Position numbers and translations under genes: made by a program. From NCBI GenBank assembly GCA_030407315.1, contig JALQPE010000071.1, forward strand, positions 1 to 64,000: a stretch of 64,000 nucleotides of DNA, written 5' to 3'. This document shows positions 40,822-51,646 of this stretch, piece after piece. Below the pieces are notes generated by a model that saw only the letters and a program-made list of their open reading frames with translations, was not told the origin of the DNA and did not search any database. Each line of letters opens with the position of its first letter. The first letter of the stretch is position 1. The stretch is from Asparagopsis taxiformis (taxonomy: Eukaryota > Rhodophyta > Florideophyceae > Bonnemaisoniales > Bonnemaisoniaceae).

Positions 40822-43800
40822 CTCCTCCGCAGCTGTACTTCCAAGTCCAATTCGACCGCATACGTTCCTCAGAGCAATACGTCCAAGCGGCTTCGTCAGC
40901 ATATCAGCATCATTGTCTCCAGAGGCAATGTATTCGACTTCCAGAACGCGCTGCTGCACCAAGTCACGAATGTAGTGAATGCGAACATCAATGTGCTTGG
41001 CACGTCCAGAGGCGCAGCGTTCACCTGTTGCCCAAGCAATTGCAGACTGATTGTCAGACTTTAGTACAATTGGGCTCGTCGAATCCACCACTCCAGCTTC
41101 ACACAGCACCCTTTTTAGCCAAACAAGTTCCGTTGCAGCCAGAGGCATTGCATGGTACTCAGCCTCACATGTGGACAAGGACACAGCATTCTGCTTCTTA
41201 GCACCCCAGATGACCATAGCTCCTCCGATTTTCACAAGGTACCCAGACATTGATTTGCGGTCCATGGTGTCTCCGGCATAGTCAGAGTCAACGTGAGCTA
41301 TCATTGCGAGACCCGAAGCCGAGTAACATATCACAAGGTCAGTTGTTCCGTTGAGGTACCGAAGAACACGTTTAACGCCACGATGGCAATATGCAGTGGG
41401 GGCCTTTTGGAAACGAGCTAGGATGAGGACGGGTGCAAGAATGTCCGGTCGAGTGCGGAGAGCAAGGTAGAGCAGGGATCCAATCATCTGCTGGTAGAGC
41501 TCAGCCGAGACAGCACTTTTATCCTCCTCCGAAGCCAAACCAGTGAAGAACGATTCAACCATTGGAGTGATTGCCGGTCTAGACCCGCACATTCCGAATC
41601 GGCGAAGGACGCTTCGGGTGTACAAGGGCTGAGACAGACGCAACAACTGAGATTGGCCATCCGTTCCACGTTTCCACTCAAGCTGAACTCCAAGGAAGAA
41701 GTCGGCGTTGTCACTCACTCGAACTTCGTACAACTCCTTGAGGCAGTTCACCACTGTGCCCAACTCACGTTCTGAAGTGCTCATCACAATCAAGTCATCC
41801 ACGTATACCAGGACAAAGCATTTTCCGGGTGATAATGCCCTGACAAACACGCATGGGGCACTGGGAAGTTCTGTGAATCCGAGCGTCTCCAAGTCACTGT
41901 ACAGACGTTTGTGCCACGCAAGGTGAGCTTGCTTCAGACCGTAAAGTGCTTTGAGCAGACGATAGCTCTCACACCGCACACCGGGTACTCCGCGAGGAGA
42001 CATTACCCACACATCCTCGTCCAGGTCTCCATTGAGGAAAGCTGTTTTCACATCCAGCTGTGCCACATAGAGTTGCAGCATGATAGCAATGTAGAGGAAT
42101 GTGCGAACGAGGCTGAAGGACACCACAGGGGCATACGTTTCCATGTAGTCTGTGCCATAGGTCTGGAAGTTACCACCAGCAACGATGCGTGCTTTGAACC
42201 GATCCACTGTACCATCCGAGTTGCGTTTCACCTTGAGAACAATATGAGTAGGTAGCGGCTGTGCACCCGGTGAGTCGTCTCGAGTCCATGTGCACTTGGA
42301 TTTCAATGACTTGAACTCGTCATCAATGGCCTGCTTCCACAAGTCACACTCGGAAGGAGTGGCGTTCATTGCCTCTCGAAGGGTTGGTTCATCGCTAGTA
42401 GTGACCTCGATTGCACCATCACGTTGAGCAGAGGTTAGCATGAACCACGCCTGAGGGCGTTTACGCTCTCGGACCGGGTAACGCCTTTGTGAACCATCTC
42501 CATCACCCAGAGTATCGTTGTTTTGCGTAAGTTCGGTAGCACCATCACCACGTGCATCATCATCATTGGAAGCTGCGTCATCCCACTCATCTTCATCGCT
42601 GGTGAATGAATCTTTGCCAATAGATTTGTGCGAGCTGGAGTCCTGATCTGTGACGGGAGGGTTCCTAGTGTCCTGGGTACCATCGTCAAATGATATGCCA
42701 ACATCCGAAACAGTGTCACTGGATACATCCGAGTCTGAATCGGCTTCGTCAGACATGCAGTGCTCAAGGTCAGGTGCTCCAGGGAAGCGATTCTCGTCAA
42801 AGGTGACATGGCGAGACTCAATAATGTTTGCAGACGAGTCCTGAATCACCAACACTCTGTAGATCCCGTGTGGCAGACACTCCAGAAGGACACCTTCCAC
42901 CGCTCGAGGCTCAAACTTCGATCCTCGCGGAAGACGTAGCACGTATGCCGAGCATCCAAACACTCTGATATCCTTCAGTGATGGTTTTGTACCATGAACA
43001 ACCTCGAATGCAGTCGACTTAATGGCAGAGTGTGGGATGCGGTTGCGGACGTACACAACGTGTTTCAGAGCAAACGGCCACAATGAACTCGGAAGATTAG
43101 CCTGGATGAGCAGAGACCTGGACGCCTCAATAACGGTGCGATTGACACGCTCGGCAATTCCATTGTGCTCAGGAGTGTATGGTGGAGAGAATGTCTTTTC
43201 CACTCCCTCCCCCCGGAAGGCATCTTGCAAACTCACATACTCCTTTGCACAATCCGAATGCACACGACCCACGTTGAAACCTGCATTTCCCAGTTGGTTG
43301 CAAACTCCCGTGTACACATCGGCTATATCGCTTTTGCACTGCATCATTCCGAAGAACAGAAACCGTGAATGATCATCCAGAAACGAGGCTGCATAGCGGT
43401 GACCATCGGGGAACGATAGCGGAAGAGGACCAATGATGTCCGAGTGGAGGATGTCCCCGACGCTGGAGCTGGTAGCAAAGTGGCTGGTGAACGGAAGTTT
43501 GTGTGCTTTGCCAAGACGGCACGCCCGACATACATCGCTGGAAGGCTGCAATTGTGGAACATCAGTCGTGTGTTTGTGCACATCAGACAGGTCTCGGAAG
43601 TTGACATGTGCGAGTCTCCTGTGCCATAACTCCGTTTCGGAAGCAGTAGACAAGACAAGGGCAGTTCCAGAAATGGGTGCAGCCTCCTCCGGTTGTGGTA
43701 AAACGTACAACCCGGACTGTCTGTCACGGTGACCACTCCCGATTTCCATTCCATCCGATGCTCGAGAGAGATGCACATGACCAGAGTCGAAAGATGAATT

Positions 43801-45105
43801 GACTCCTTTGTCACACATTTGACCAACTGACACAAGATTGTATCCGAGACCCGGCACCAATAGTACATCAGAGAGACGCAAGTTGACATGCTCGAACGGT
43901 ATCAGAACATCTCCAGACTGTGTAGCAGTGACAGAGGAGTTGTCCGCGAGCTTGATTGTGCGAGGCTCACATGATGTGATGGAGCCAGGGACGAATACAG
44001 ACAATGAGTGGCACACATGGGTGGTTGCTCCGGAGTCTGCATAGCACCGATTGTCGCATGGCGGCTTCACTGTTGTTCGTTCCACACTGACTGCAGCAAT
44101 TTCAACCTTCCCGGATTTGTTCACCTTCTTCTCAACACTGACAAGAGAGGTGTCATGTTTTGTGTCTGATGAAGATGCAATGATTTTCTTCATGATATCA
44201 GGAGAAAGATGGTTGTTTGGATTGTGGGGGTTGATGTAGCAGCGGTCTTGTGTGTGTCCAGGACGCTCACAGAAGTCGCAGCGAACGGCATTGCGCTTTG
44301 ATGAGGATGATTTGGAGACGTTGAGAGCAGCAGCAAATGCTTTGGCGGCACCCCGGAGATCGGATGGAACGTCAGAGTCGGAGTCGGAGAGATGAGAAAG
44401 ATGAGCTTGCTGGTTTGATTTAGCAATGCCAGCTCTCTTCTTTCGGCGGCGACGTTTGGACTCGGCCATATTGAGATTTTTTGCGTTGTACTCATCGATG
44501 AGGGTGGTAGCAACATAGTCCCAGGTGAGCTCTTCGACGTCCTTAGTGCGCAATGCGGCAGCAGTGACTTCCAATTCACTCGAAGGATCGATAGACGCAA
44601 GCAGCATCGGTGCCTTGTGAGCCTCCGGAATGCCAGCGCCCTTACCCATGCGTTCCAGTTGAGCAAACAGAGATGTGTACTGGTCAACATACGCAGCCAT
44701 GTCTTGGCCAGAATACCTCATACGAAACAGCTGTGTTTGCACTGCGATGCGAGAGACAGTGCGACTGGAAGCATACCGGGCATCCAAAAGCTGAAGCATG
44801 CGAGCTGGATCATCGTCGGCATCAATGACAACGCGAAGAGGAGAGTCGCCGAGGGCGGTAATGATGATTCCAGAGGCCTTTTCGCGCTTCGAGAGACGTT
44901 TGGAAGCGTCGATGATGGAGTCGGCAGTGGAAGCGGAGCTTGCAGAAGAGGCAGCATTGGGGTCAACAACAGACCAGACACCCTTGACACGACATGCAGC
45001 ACGGAGGCGAAGACGCCACAAGCCATAGTCCTCATCACGACAACCGTGAAAGCGGGGAAGTTTGATGGAGCCAGAGGTTCCAACGTCATTGTCGGTGTCG
45101 GACAT
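40816..45105 (-). CDS. Copia gag-pol polyprotein, intact
   Basis: A 1429-residue frame from ATG at 45105 to a TGA inside the LTR. Order: gag (~1-270), zinc knuckle CDFCERPGHTQDRC (277-290), aspartic protease with YADSGATTH (~355), integrase with HRRLAHVNF ... CRACRLGK and catalytic segments LHSDIIGP, VHSDCAKEY and NGIAERVNRT (~495-680), reverse transcriptase with QLDVKTAFLNGDL and YVDDLIVMS (~960-1200), RNase H with HVDSDYAGD, TCEAEYHAM and KSDNQSAIAW (~1290-1400). Integrase before reverse transcriptase is the Copia order. The single frame, without frameshift between gag and pol, is normal for Copia. All catalytic motifs are present, so the protein could be functional. Confidence 0.95.
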   Translation of the reverse strand: MSDTDNDVGTSGSIKLPRFHGCRDEDYGLWRLRLRAACRVKGVWSVVDPNAASSASSASTADSIIDASKRLSKREKASGIIITALGDSPLRVVIDADDDPARMLQLLDARYASSRTVSRIAVQTQLFRMRYSGQDMAAYVDQYTSLFAQLERMGKGAGIPEAHKAPMLLASIDPSSELEVTAAALRTKDVEELTWDYVATTLIDEYNAKNLNMAESKRRRRKKRAGIAKSNQQAHLSHLSDSDSDVPSDLRGAAKAFAAALNVSKSSSSKRNAVRCDFCERPGHTQDRCYINPHNPNNHLSPDIMKKIIASSSDTKHDTSLVSVEKKVNKSGKVEIAAVSVERTTVKPPCDNRCYADSGATTHVCHSLSVFVPGSITSCEPRTIKLADNSSVTATQSGDVLIPFEHVNLRLSDVLLVPGLGYNLVSVGQMCDKGVNSSFDSGHVHLSRASDGMEIGSGHRDRQSGLYVLPQPEEAAPISGTALVLSTASETELWHRRLAHVNFRDLSDVHKHTTDVPQLQPSSDVCRACRLGKAHKLPFTSHFATSSSVGDILHSDIIGPLPLSFPDGHRYAASFLDDHSRFLFFGMMQCKSDIADVYTGVCNQLGNAGFNVGRVHSDCAKEYVSLQDAFRGEGVEKTFSPPYTPEHNGIAERVNRTVIEASRSLLIQANLPSSLWPFALKHVVYVRNRIPHSAIKSTAFEVVHGTKPSLKDIRVFGCSAYVLRLPRGSKFEPRAVEGVLLECLPHGIYRVLVIQDSSANIIESRHVTFDENRFPGAPDLEHCMSDEADSDSDVSSDTVSDVGISFDDGTQDTRNPPVTDQDSSSHKSIGKDSFTSDEDEWDDAASNDDDARGDGATELTQNNDTLGDGDGSQRRYPVRERKRPQAWFMLTSAQRDGAIEVTTSDEPTLREAMNATPSECDLWKQAIDDEFKSLKSKCTWTRDDSPGAQPLPTHIVLKVKRNSDGTVDRFKARIVAGGNFQTYGTDYMETYAPVVSFSLVRTFLYIAIMLQLYVAQLDVKTAFLNGDLDEDVWVMSPRGVPGVRCESYRLLKALYGLKQAHLAWHKRLYSDLETLGFTELPSAPCVFVRALSPGKCFVLVYVDDLIVMSTSERELGTVVNCLKELYEVRVSDNADFFLGVQLEWKRGTDGQSQLLRLSQPLYTRSVLRRFGMCGSRPAITPMVESFFTGLASEEDKSAVSAELYQQMIGSLLYLALRTRPDILAPVLILARFQKAPTAYCHRGVKRVLRYLNGTTDLVICYSASGLAMIAHVDSDYAGDTMDRKSMSGYLVKIGGAMVIWGAKKQNAVSLSTCEAEYHAMPLAATELVWLKRVLCEAGVVDSTSPIVLKSDNQSAIAWATGERCASGRAKHIDVRIHYIRDLVQQRVLEVEYIASGDNDADMLTKPLGRIALRNVCGRIGLGSTAAEEC

Positions 45106-45892
45106 TGTGCCAAAGTAGAGGAGCAGGGTGCAGATGAAATAAAAAGCACGTCAGCGGAGGCAAACAATTCGATTGTAAAAGCAGTGAATCGACTCGAACG
45201 GAGATAGTCTCGACGTTCAAAATTTTGGGATGGTGATGTGGTGGTGGAGATGTCTCGACACCAATAGAAGCAGAGAGTTGGGTTGGTTCTGGTATCGGGG
45301 AAATAAGGACACCCCCTCAGAGTCGGACTCTGTGACCCCGGGAACGCACTCTCCCGGCGAGATGCGACTACAGCTGCCTCACTTGGTCGTGCGCACACAG
45401 ACACAAGCGCATATAATCCTTACGAGTCGTCCCAAGGAGGTTACTCACTGAGCATAAGCTTTCACCAGTAAATCCAAGCTAGACTCTTGCAGGAAGGGTG
45501 CGCGGCACGTGAACTCTACGAGAACACGGAAGGGTCAGGAACACTCGGACACTCACTCAGTCTGCTCTGGGATACTGGGACAGTCAATCACAAGGTCAAC
45601 AAAGTCACTGGCGGACCGGTGAAGAACCGAAGTTACTTGCACCGGAGACGACAAACACACACGGGCGGGCCACACGAAGACAGGCGGAACTGAATTCGTG
45701 CGGAGATGAACCGAGGTAGTGACACAGAGACAAGATCAACACGATCGATAGGGACAATCACGGACAACAGAGACAGACTGAGACAAAACTGAGACAAACA
45801 GAGACCGGACACTGAGACAGAGCAACACGAGCAACAAAAACTGAGAACTGAGACCGAAGCAGGAAGCGATTGAATCTGCTATAGTTGATCCT
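45106..45892 (-). other. Copia 3 leader between primer site and gag
   Basis: About 790 bp, non-coding, rich in GACA/GAGACA repeats toward the primer site (45715-45860). It presumably contains the packaging signal and the 5' untranslated region. Confidence 0.6.
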
Positions 45893-45906
45893 CTGGGCCC
45901 ATAACC
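45893..45906 (-). other. Primer binding site of Copia 3
   Basis: Minus-strand GGTTATGGGCCCAG directly next to the 5' LTR, identical to the Copia 1 site and complementary to the anticodon stem-loop of initiator tRNA-Met. Confidence 0.88.
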
Positions 45907-46318
45907 TGTGGAGGTTGAGACAGTTGGAGAGGTTGAGAAGAGAAGGAAAGATGTCGCTTGACTTGGTTTACTATCGGATCGCCTCGCAACACCACTACTT
46001 ATACTACTGGAATTTACAATTTCCGATTTTCAGAGTTCCAACCTGCAGCGCGCCGCATACACGACGGCGTAACCCTAGATGGCCCGAATCCGGATCGGTA
46101 TCCACGTGTCAATCCCGATTCGACCAAAATGGTAAAATCACCAGCTCATTGCCCTGAACAAAGTCTACGGGGTTAGATTTCACATAGTCCACTAGATCCT
46201 TCGCTACAGGCACAACAATGCAAGTAATCAATAATCCATATTGTATCAAATTCCAATAGTACTCACACGTGGAATCCAGCTGGAAACCATAAGCCATTCT
46301 GAGGTGCCCACATCAACA
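45907..46318 (-). repeat. 5' LTR of Copia 3
   Basis: Same 412 bp as the 3' LTR with one visible difference near its end. The right flank is ATGATGAAG, sequence of the transposon left arm (31726 onward) and not the expected CCACT flank. Confidence 0.9.
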
Positions 46319-47572
46319 ATGATGAAGTTGGATAGACCAATGTTCCATCTACATCTTTAAGAAGAAGGTAACACGCGTAGAGGTCGATGGCATGGCCGTA
46401 TCATACCCCGTGTATGTTATACAAGTTCAAGTAAGCGCGGATGCTTCAGCAAAGCGATTGGTAACAAACGGATACCATGCATTAGAAGAGTCGGTGCAGT
46501 GCGAACTTCGTGCATCGCGATGAAGTTTTGAACATGTACTGGGTTTATTCCTGACAGCCTATCTCATTGAACAATTATACAGCTAACTGGTAATGATTTA
46601 TCAACATTTAACGATACGAAGACAATGTGCATGATGTGCATGGCTGTATATATGTACATGAGTGGAAAGTTCTAATGCGGACCTTGCGGGATGCTTGCAA
46701 GCGCGTGCATCATGCACGCGTATGATATGTCTGTATATACGGGAGTGGCTTTTACAGGCTTTGGAATCTCCCTCCGCGAGCCTCTTTCATGCTCTGCCAT
46801 ACTCAGTACGGAATGCCCGTGGTCAAACTGCGCAGCTGAATTTAAGGTAGCGCAGAGCTTGACTCACCCATGACGAATTTAATGCATCTATGTACATCTC
46901 AATTGTGTACTCTACAACAGTTACTCTTGGAAGTATACGGCTTCGAGCATATGCGATGCATCCGAGGGAATCCAATTCAACACCGGCCATATGTAACCCA
47001 GATAGTTGATAGTGGAGAAGCAGAATCCTTTTCATAGACGTTCCGAATTGAGTATACTCAATTCAAGAGTATGCTGTTTTCTCATCGCTGTCAACAAACG
47101 AAATCATTCACTAAAGTTTGCTATCCATGTGCATTGATTATGTGCAAGAAAAATCACCCAGCACAATAGCTGAAGCAAAATACATGAAGGAGAGAAGAGA
47201 ATCGACGGGAAATCATTGGATCAGACTATGAAATCGCATATGGTGCAGTCATTGAAGTACCTACTGCCCGATTTGCACCGCAAATTGTGCCATAGTTGAA
47301 GCACTTGCTGTAGCTTTTCTAGAACGAGTATTGTTTAATTGATTCACATCGCATCGCACACATTTTCTATTTTGCTTGTGTACTCTTCTGTTGCATGTTT
47401 GCACAAACAGCACAGATTCGCTCATTTGTCTCGCCTCCACTGCATAAGTCATGCACCTTTTTTCGGCACTTTGTGCAAACAGTGAGTAGGCGCTCGGGCC
47501 GTTGAGCATCAGGGTTATTTGCGAGGATACATAACGGTCCTGATGCACATATCACGTACTTTCTCGATGATG
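46319..47572. repeat. Left inverted repeat, 5'-truncated (second unit)
   Basis: Corresponds to 31726-32979; the outermost ~1.09 kb of the left repeat is absent because the unit starts at 46319. It includes the same 20-bp palindrome (near 47045-47064). No independent gene seen apart from the 3' end of the methyltransferase. Confidence 0.88.
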
Positions 47573-49382
47573 GACCATTGGTTGTATTGGGGCGTGATAG
47601 TTCCGTAGTTTCTCTATTTTCGGATGAGATATGTGAGGAATACGCAATATCGTTCTGGTCAGAAAGATTTGTGGCATCTGAGCTCTTCTCAGAGGGATCA
47701 GCATCGGTTTCAGACTGCTCTAGTCTCTCTTTGCCGAATTCATCTTCTTGGAACTCTTCAGTATCTTCGGTACTGGAGTTGGATCCGAATCGGGAAAGGA
47801 TACAAATAGTCTCAGCCTGTGATTCGCCTACTCCCAGTGTCCGAGATCTTGTATTACGAGTGCTCTGTGTTGAATTATTTATGTCCTCCGCGCACCTCAG
47901 TAAACGATTCCTAGCCAATCTGAAACAATCGCTGCTCTGCTCCACAAGTGTGCAAGACCTTCTTGTGGCGAGGCAGGCAATTCCAGTTGTCATTGTACCT
48001 GCATACGTGTCCAACACATTCCCATCCTCCGGAGCGAATGTAGTCATAATCTCTGCCAAAAGGAATGGATTCTTCTCTTCGACACGCACTCTAGCTCGGC
48101 TGTTTGGGTATGTGAGCTTGTTCCTAACTATAGGAATGTTATCGATAACATTGAATTTTCGTTTGTGGGATACTCGAAGCAGACAGTATTGAGATTGGAG
48201 ATTTGCTTTGAAACCAGATGGGTGTTGCCCGGCACATCTACCAACTAGTGCAAATTCCACGGCATTCTGTGGGAATGTGTTATTTCTTGTACGTTGGAGT
48301 CCGGAACTCTCTTTGACAAATGTCAGTGGATGTTGCATCATTGAAATATCTGTTGTCCGGAATGCATTGAACCATCTTGGCAGTAAATGAAATGATGAAA
48401 ATATCACGACATATCCGCCCGGCTTAACCATTCTTCTCGTGAACTGTACAAATGACTCCATCTCAGCATCGTCTATGTAATCACTGTACTCAGACCCTGT
48501 ATGAGAGGCATTTGGTTTCACCATATATGGAGGATCCGTTAGCACGAGGTCGAACGTTTGCTCTTCAGATACAACAGTGTTGCGATAGTGCTGCCAGGAC
48601 ATTTGGTAGCATCTTATATTGTATGATTCAAGCAGAAAAATCTCATTTGAGTCCTTTGTTCCTGTACTAGTATCCAATCTTTCGGATGTTTGAGTGTGAG
48701 GTACTGAAACTGAGTTTGCCTTGGACTGCTGAGAGGAAATTTTTTTCTTACCAATATCCTGCTCGCCGATGGAGGTGGATGATTGTTTGCCAGTCTGGAT
48801 GCTAGAGTCATCTGCATTTAAAGTTTCCGAATCTTCTGCATCTTCGTCTGAAGCACTAGGTGCACACTTCGGGCCTGGTTCCTGTGGTTCCTGAGTCTCG
48901 GCAGGGTTTTGATGCAGTGAAGGTTCTGATGAGTTGAGTTCATTACCTGATTCGATGTTTCCCTGAGGATCGCATTTTTCTCGGAGAACACGGCTTTGTG
49001 TATCCATATACTTCTTCATCATCCAATCGAACTGAGATGGACATGCACTCTTGAATACCTTGAGCAATGAAGGAAGTATGTCAATGTCATTTCCAGCGTT
49101 ACTGAGTACCTCTTCATCGAGAACAAACGTACGAAGAAGATTTTTCTGAATTACTTCCAGGTCTTTCGGCCATACATCGGAACCCAGGAAGCGTTGAAAC
49201 TTCTCGGCCTCAAGACGAGCAGCTTTGGCTGCTACAACTTGTTTTTGCATGACAGCCGCGGGGACAGTACGAAAGTTGTTCTGCTTGCAGTACATCTGCG
49301 CACGGTAAAGAGAATTGATTTGGTCCGCTGCAGTGGAGTTCATGAACGCAGAGGAGCCTTTGAGAGTATTCGTAGAGATCAT
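47367..49382 (-). CDS. Beta-class DNA amino-methyltransferase with zinc finger (second copy)
   Basis: 671 residues from ATG at 49382; the protein sequence appears identical to the copy at 32774-34789, with the same TDPPY, LDTYAGT and C-terminal finger. Full conservation while the neighbouring copy also stays intact shows the duplication is recent or is an allelic assembly duplicate. It is in the low-error half of the second unit, so the frame is reliable. Confidence 0.85.
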   Translation of the reverse strand: MISTNTLKGSSAFMNSTAADQINSLYRAQMYCKQNNFRTVPAAVMQKQVVAAKAARLEAEKFQRFLGSDVWPKDLEVIQKNLLRTFVLDEEVLSNAGNDIDILPSLLKVFKSACPSQFDWMMKKYMDTQSRVLREKCDPQGNIESGNELNSSEPSLHQNPAETQEPQEPGPKCAPSASDEDAEDSETLNADDSSIQTGKQSSTSIGEQDIGKKKISSQQSKANSVSVPHTQTSERLDTSTGTKDSNEIFLLESYNIRCYQMSWQHYRNTVVSEEQTFDLVLTDPPYMVKPNASHTGSEYSDYIDDAEMESFVQFTRRMVKPGGYVVIFSSFHLLPRWFNAFRTTDISMMQHPLTFVKESSGLQRTRNNTFPQNAVEFALVGRCAGQHPSGFKANLQSQYCLLRVSHKRKFNVIDNIPIVRNKLTYPNSRARVRVEEKNPFLLAEIMTTFAPEDGNVLDTYAGTMTTGIACLATRRSCTLVEQSSDCFRLARNRLLRCAEDINNSTQSTRNTRSRTLGVGESQAETICILSRFGSNSSTEDTEEFQEDEFGKERLEQSETDADPSEKSSDATNLSDQNDIAYSSHISSENRETTELSRPNTTNGPSSRKYVICASGPLCILANNPDAQRPERLLTVCTKCRKKVHDLCSGGETNERICAVCANMQQKSTQAK

Positions 49383-49457
49383 ATCTCTATACACTCTACA
49401 GTCAAGGGTTGGGAGTGGATTGAGTGAGCGTCCCTGCGATGATGCTCTCTGTTTCTC

Positions 49458-50264
49458 TTAAGATCTCGCGAGCTCCGGGTGTTCCCCGTTCACCAATTCC
49501 CCAACCTTCTCCAGCACAATGCTAGATAGTTTCATAACACACCCAGCAAGCTGTCTCTGAGTGCTAGTCGACCTTCCATCCCCTCCTGCGTAAAAATCAG
49601 CGACTGCTGTTACGAATCCCTTAGGGATCCTAGAATCATCCAGACATCGCTCCCTTTTCAACGTATTACAGTCGTCATGAAGAGATTTCATAGGGTCGAA
49701 AACTGTCGTTTTGATGATGTAAGAGTCCTCCTGAAGAGCGTTCCTTGCTCGAGCGTACGCACGAAGCTTATCTAAGGGTGATGGGTTTATGCACAAAACA
49801 GTCCAAGAGAACCCAGCCCATTGCTCTGGTGACTTTTCCATCAAGCGCTGAAGAACAAGGAGGCGGTGAAAGCCATCTACGATTCCGAACCAAGCCGCAA
49901 ACTTTTGAACTTCCTTTTCTGCATCTTCGTTATTCATTCCATGTTCCTCCATGAGATAGGATTTCGGATAACTGCGAAAAGCACCTTCAAGTTTAATAAC
50001 GACAGCTTTGTTCCCGGCACTGCTTATTCCTCTCTCTATTATTCCATTTTGAGCCCCACTTCCGGTTGTGAAGCTGTGCTCTAGTCTATCGAGGCCTGAA
50101 GGAGATATGTGACGAACTTTTGTGAGAGGCACGCATGATCTTGGGTCTACCTGAATGATTCTTGCACCTTCTTCTATGTCGCCAAATAGGATTTGAACAC
50201 GCTGGATTTTCATGGGTGGAACATCTTTCTCACTTTTTTTCCTTGGTGTAGACTTTCGCGGCAT
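49458..50264 (-). CDS. Small ParB-like protein (second copy)
   Basis: 268 residues from ATG at 50264. It differs from the first copy by one extra glutamate (GDIEEGAR instead of GDIEGAR) caused by a 3-base insertion in a CTT repeat. The DGFHR signature and all surrounding residues are the same. An in-frame change with no other coding differences suggests two alleles or copies under the same constraint. Confidence 0.72.
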   Translation of the reverse strand: MPRKSTPRKKSEKDVPPMKIQRVQILFGDIEEGARIIQVDPRSCVPLTKVRHISPSGLDRLEHSFTTGSGAQNGIIERGISSAGNKAVVIKLEGAFRSYPKSYLMEEHGMNNEDAEKEVQKFAAWFGIVDGFHRLLVLQRLMEKSPEQWAGFSWTVLCINPSPLDKLRAYARARNALQEDSYIIKTTVFDPMKSLHDDCNTLKRERCLDDSRIPKGFVTAVADFYAGGDGRSTSTQRQLAGCVMKLSSIVLEKVGELVNGEHPELARS

Positions 50265-51646
50265 TCTGCAACAAATCACAAACAACACTGCAATGCCTAT
50301 GGAAGAGTCTCTGAACAGTCACACTTCATATATTGCCAATAGACCCAGCACTTCCGATAGATCAGTACCTATCTTCTCAAGATTAGTATTGCAACGTCAG
50401 CGGAGCGAAAGGGATAGTGTTCAAACGCGTAGTTGGGATGATGAGAACAATGGATCGATTCTATACGCCGGCTAAAGAAGAATATTAAAGCTTCGATCTT
50501 CCATGAAATATTCAGCCGAGTGCAGCACAGTGGGAATGAAATCTATCACGATTTTTCTTGACAAGCGTCTAGTTTCATTGTGAAGAACCTATCTATCGAC
50601 CAATATTGAAAATGCCCTAGACATGACTTGTGTCATATATCCTGAGAACCTGTCATTTCATCTGTGCCAGCCGTACGTTTGGTTTAGAAATTGTAGCTTA
50701 CCTTTAATCAGAATGACTATTGGCCCTTGATTACACTGTACTGGTTACAATGCGTAGACCATACATGGAATTCTCCACCGTGTTAAAATGGCATCTTTCC
50801 ATTGGTTGACGGAAACCGCCATGTGCTTCTCCAATCTCTTCATTTCGAAAATGCCCCAAAGATGGTAGCCGTTTGCTTCATTTGTAGCTGCCCCGCTGTA
50901 AAAACACTTTGAGGTATAAGACCACAGATGCTCACCAATTGCCACGAGACCACTTCAATTCAGACACGTATTGATCCGTTCCTGTGAGCGAGTTTCCACA
51001 TGCGCTCTAGACACGTCACGTTTGACGTGTGGACCGGGATGTTGGATTCTCATGAGAAACCACCATCCGTGGATAGCTCATCCCTCCACAGGCCTCAAAT
51101 CTGATGAAATTGAATCTAACAGGATAAGAAGGCCTTGCCATCGAGAAATATCATTCTGCCTAATGTAACGAATTAGTTTTGAAACATATCCTTCTATTGA
51201 GAACCGAAAGTTTCTGGAGAGAGATGTTACAGTCCCGTACAAACTGCACGAAACATCACTAAAGCCACTGGTAGTGGGGAGCAAGACCACTGAGTACACT
51301 CGGCCAGTACGTACGGTAAGTGGCGCTGAAAATTGGAATCAATTCGTTCAATGAGTTCCTCACTTCGCACCAGTCCGAATATCGCTGGAGCTGAACGGAA
51401 CATTGAATATTAGTATGGATGATAGATGAAGTTATCGGCTTTCGGGGTATGCACGATGATGAACCTAACTCAAATCAATTTAACGTAACTGGAAATCCTC
51501 TGCCATCACTCCACATCTGCCACAGTCAGACATTGAACTATTCAGGATACACGGTTCAACTGAACCCAATTCACGTTTCTTCTACTAGTTGACGCGTCTC
51601 CCACTCCTCAAAATCTGGTCATTGTGTCATTATCACTGGTCTTTTC
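50265..51646. other. Divergent promoter region (second copy)
   Basis: Near-identical to 35669-37050, including the ACACGTCA/TGACGTGT inverted repeat around 51011-51030. One A/G difference near 51583. No gene recognised. Confidence 0.5.

Larger units (their letters stand above)
40410..46318 (-). mobile_element. Complete young Copia retrotransposon 3
   Basis: Two 412-bp LTRs (40410-40821 and 45907-46318) differ at one position seen by eye (TGTGAAGG versus TGTGGAGG). A complete gag-pol frame, a primer binding site and a polypurine tract are all present, so it could be active. The flanks do not match: CCACT on the left and ATGAT on the right, showing that the element or its surroundings were rearranged after insertion. 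Confidence 0.92.
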
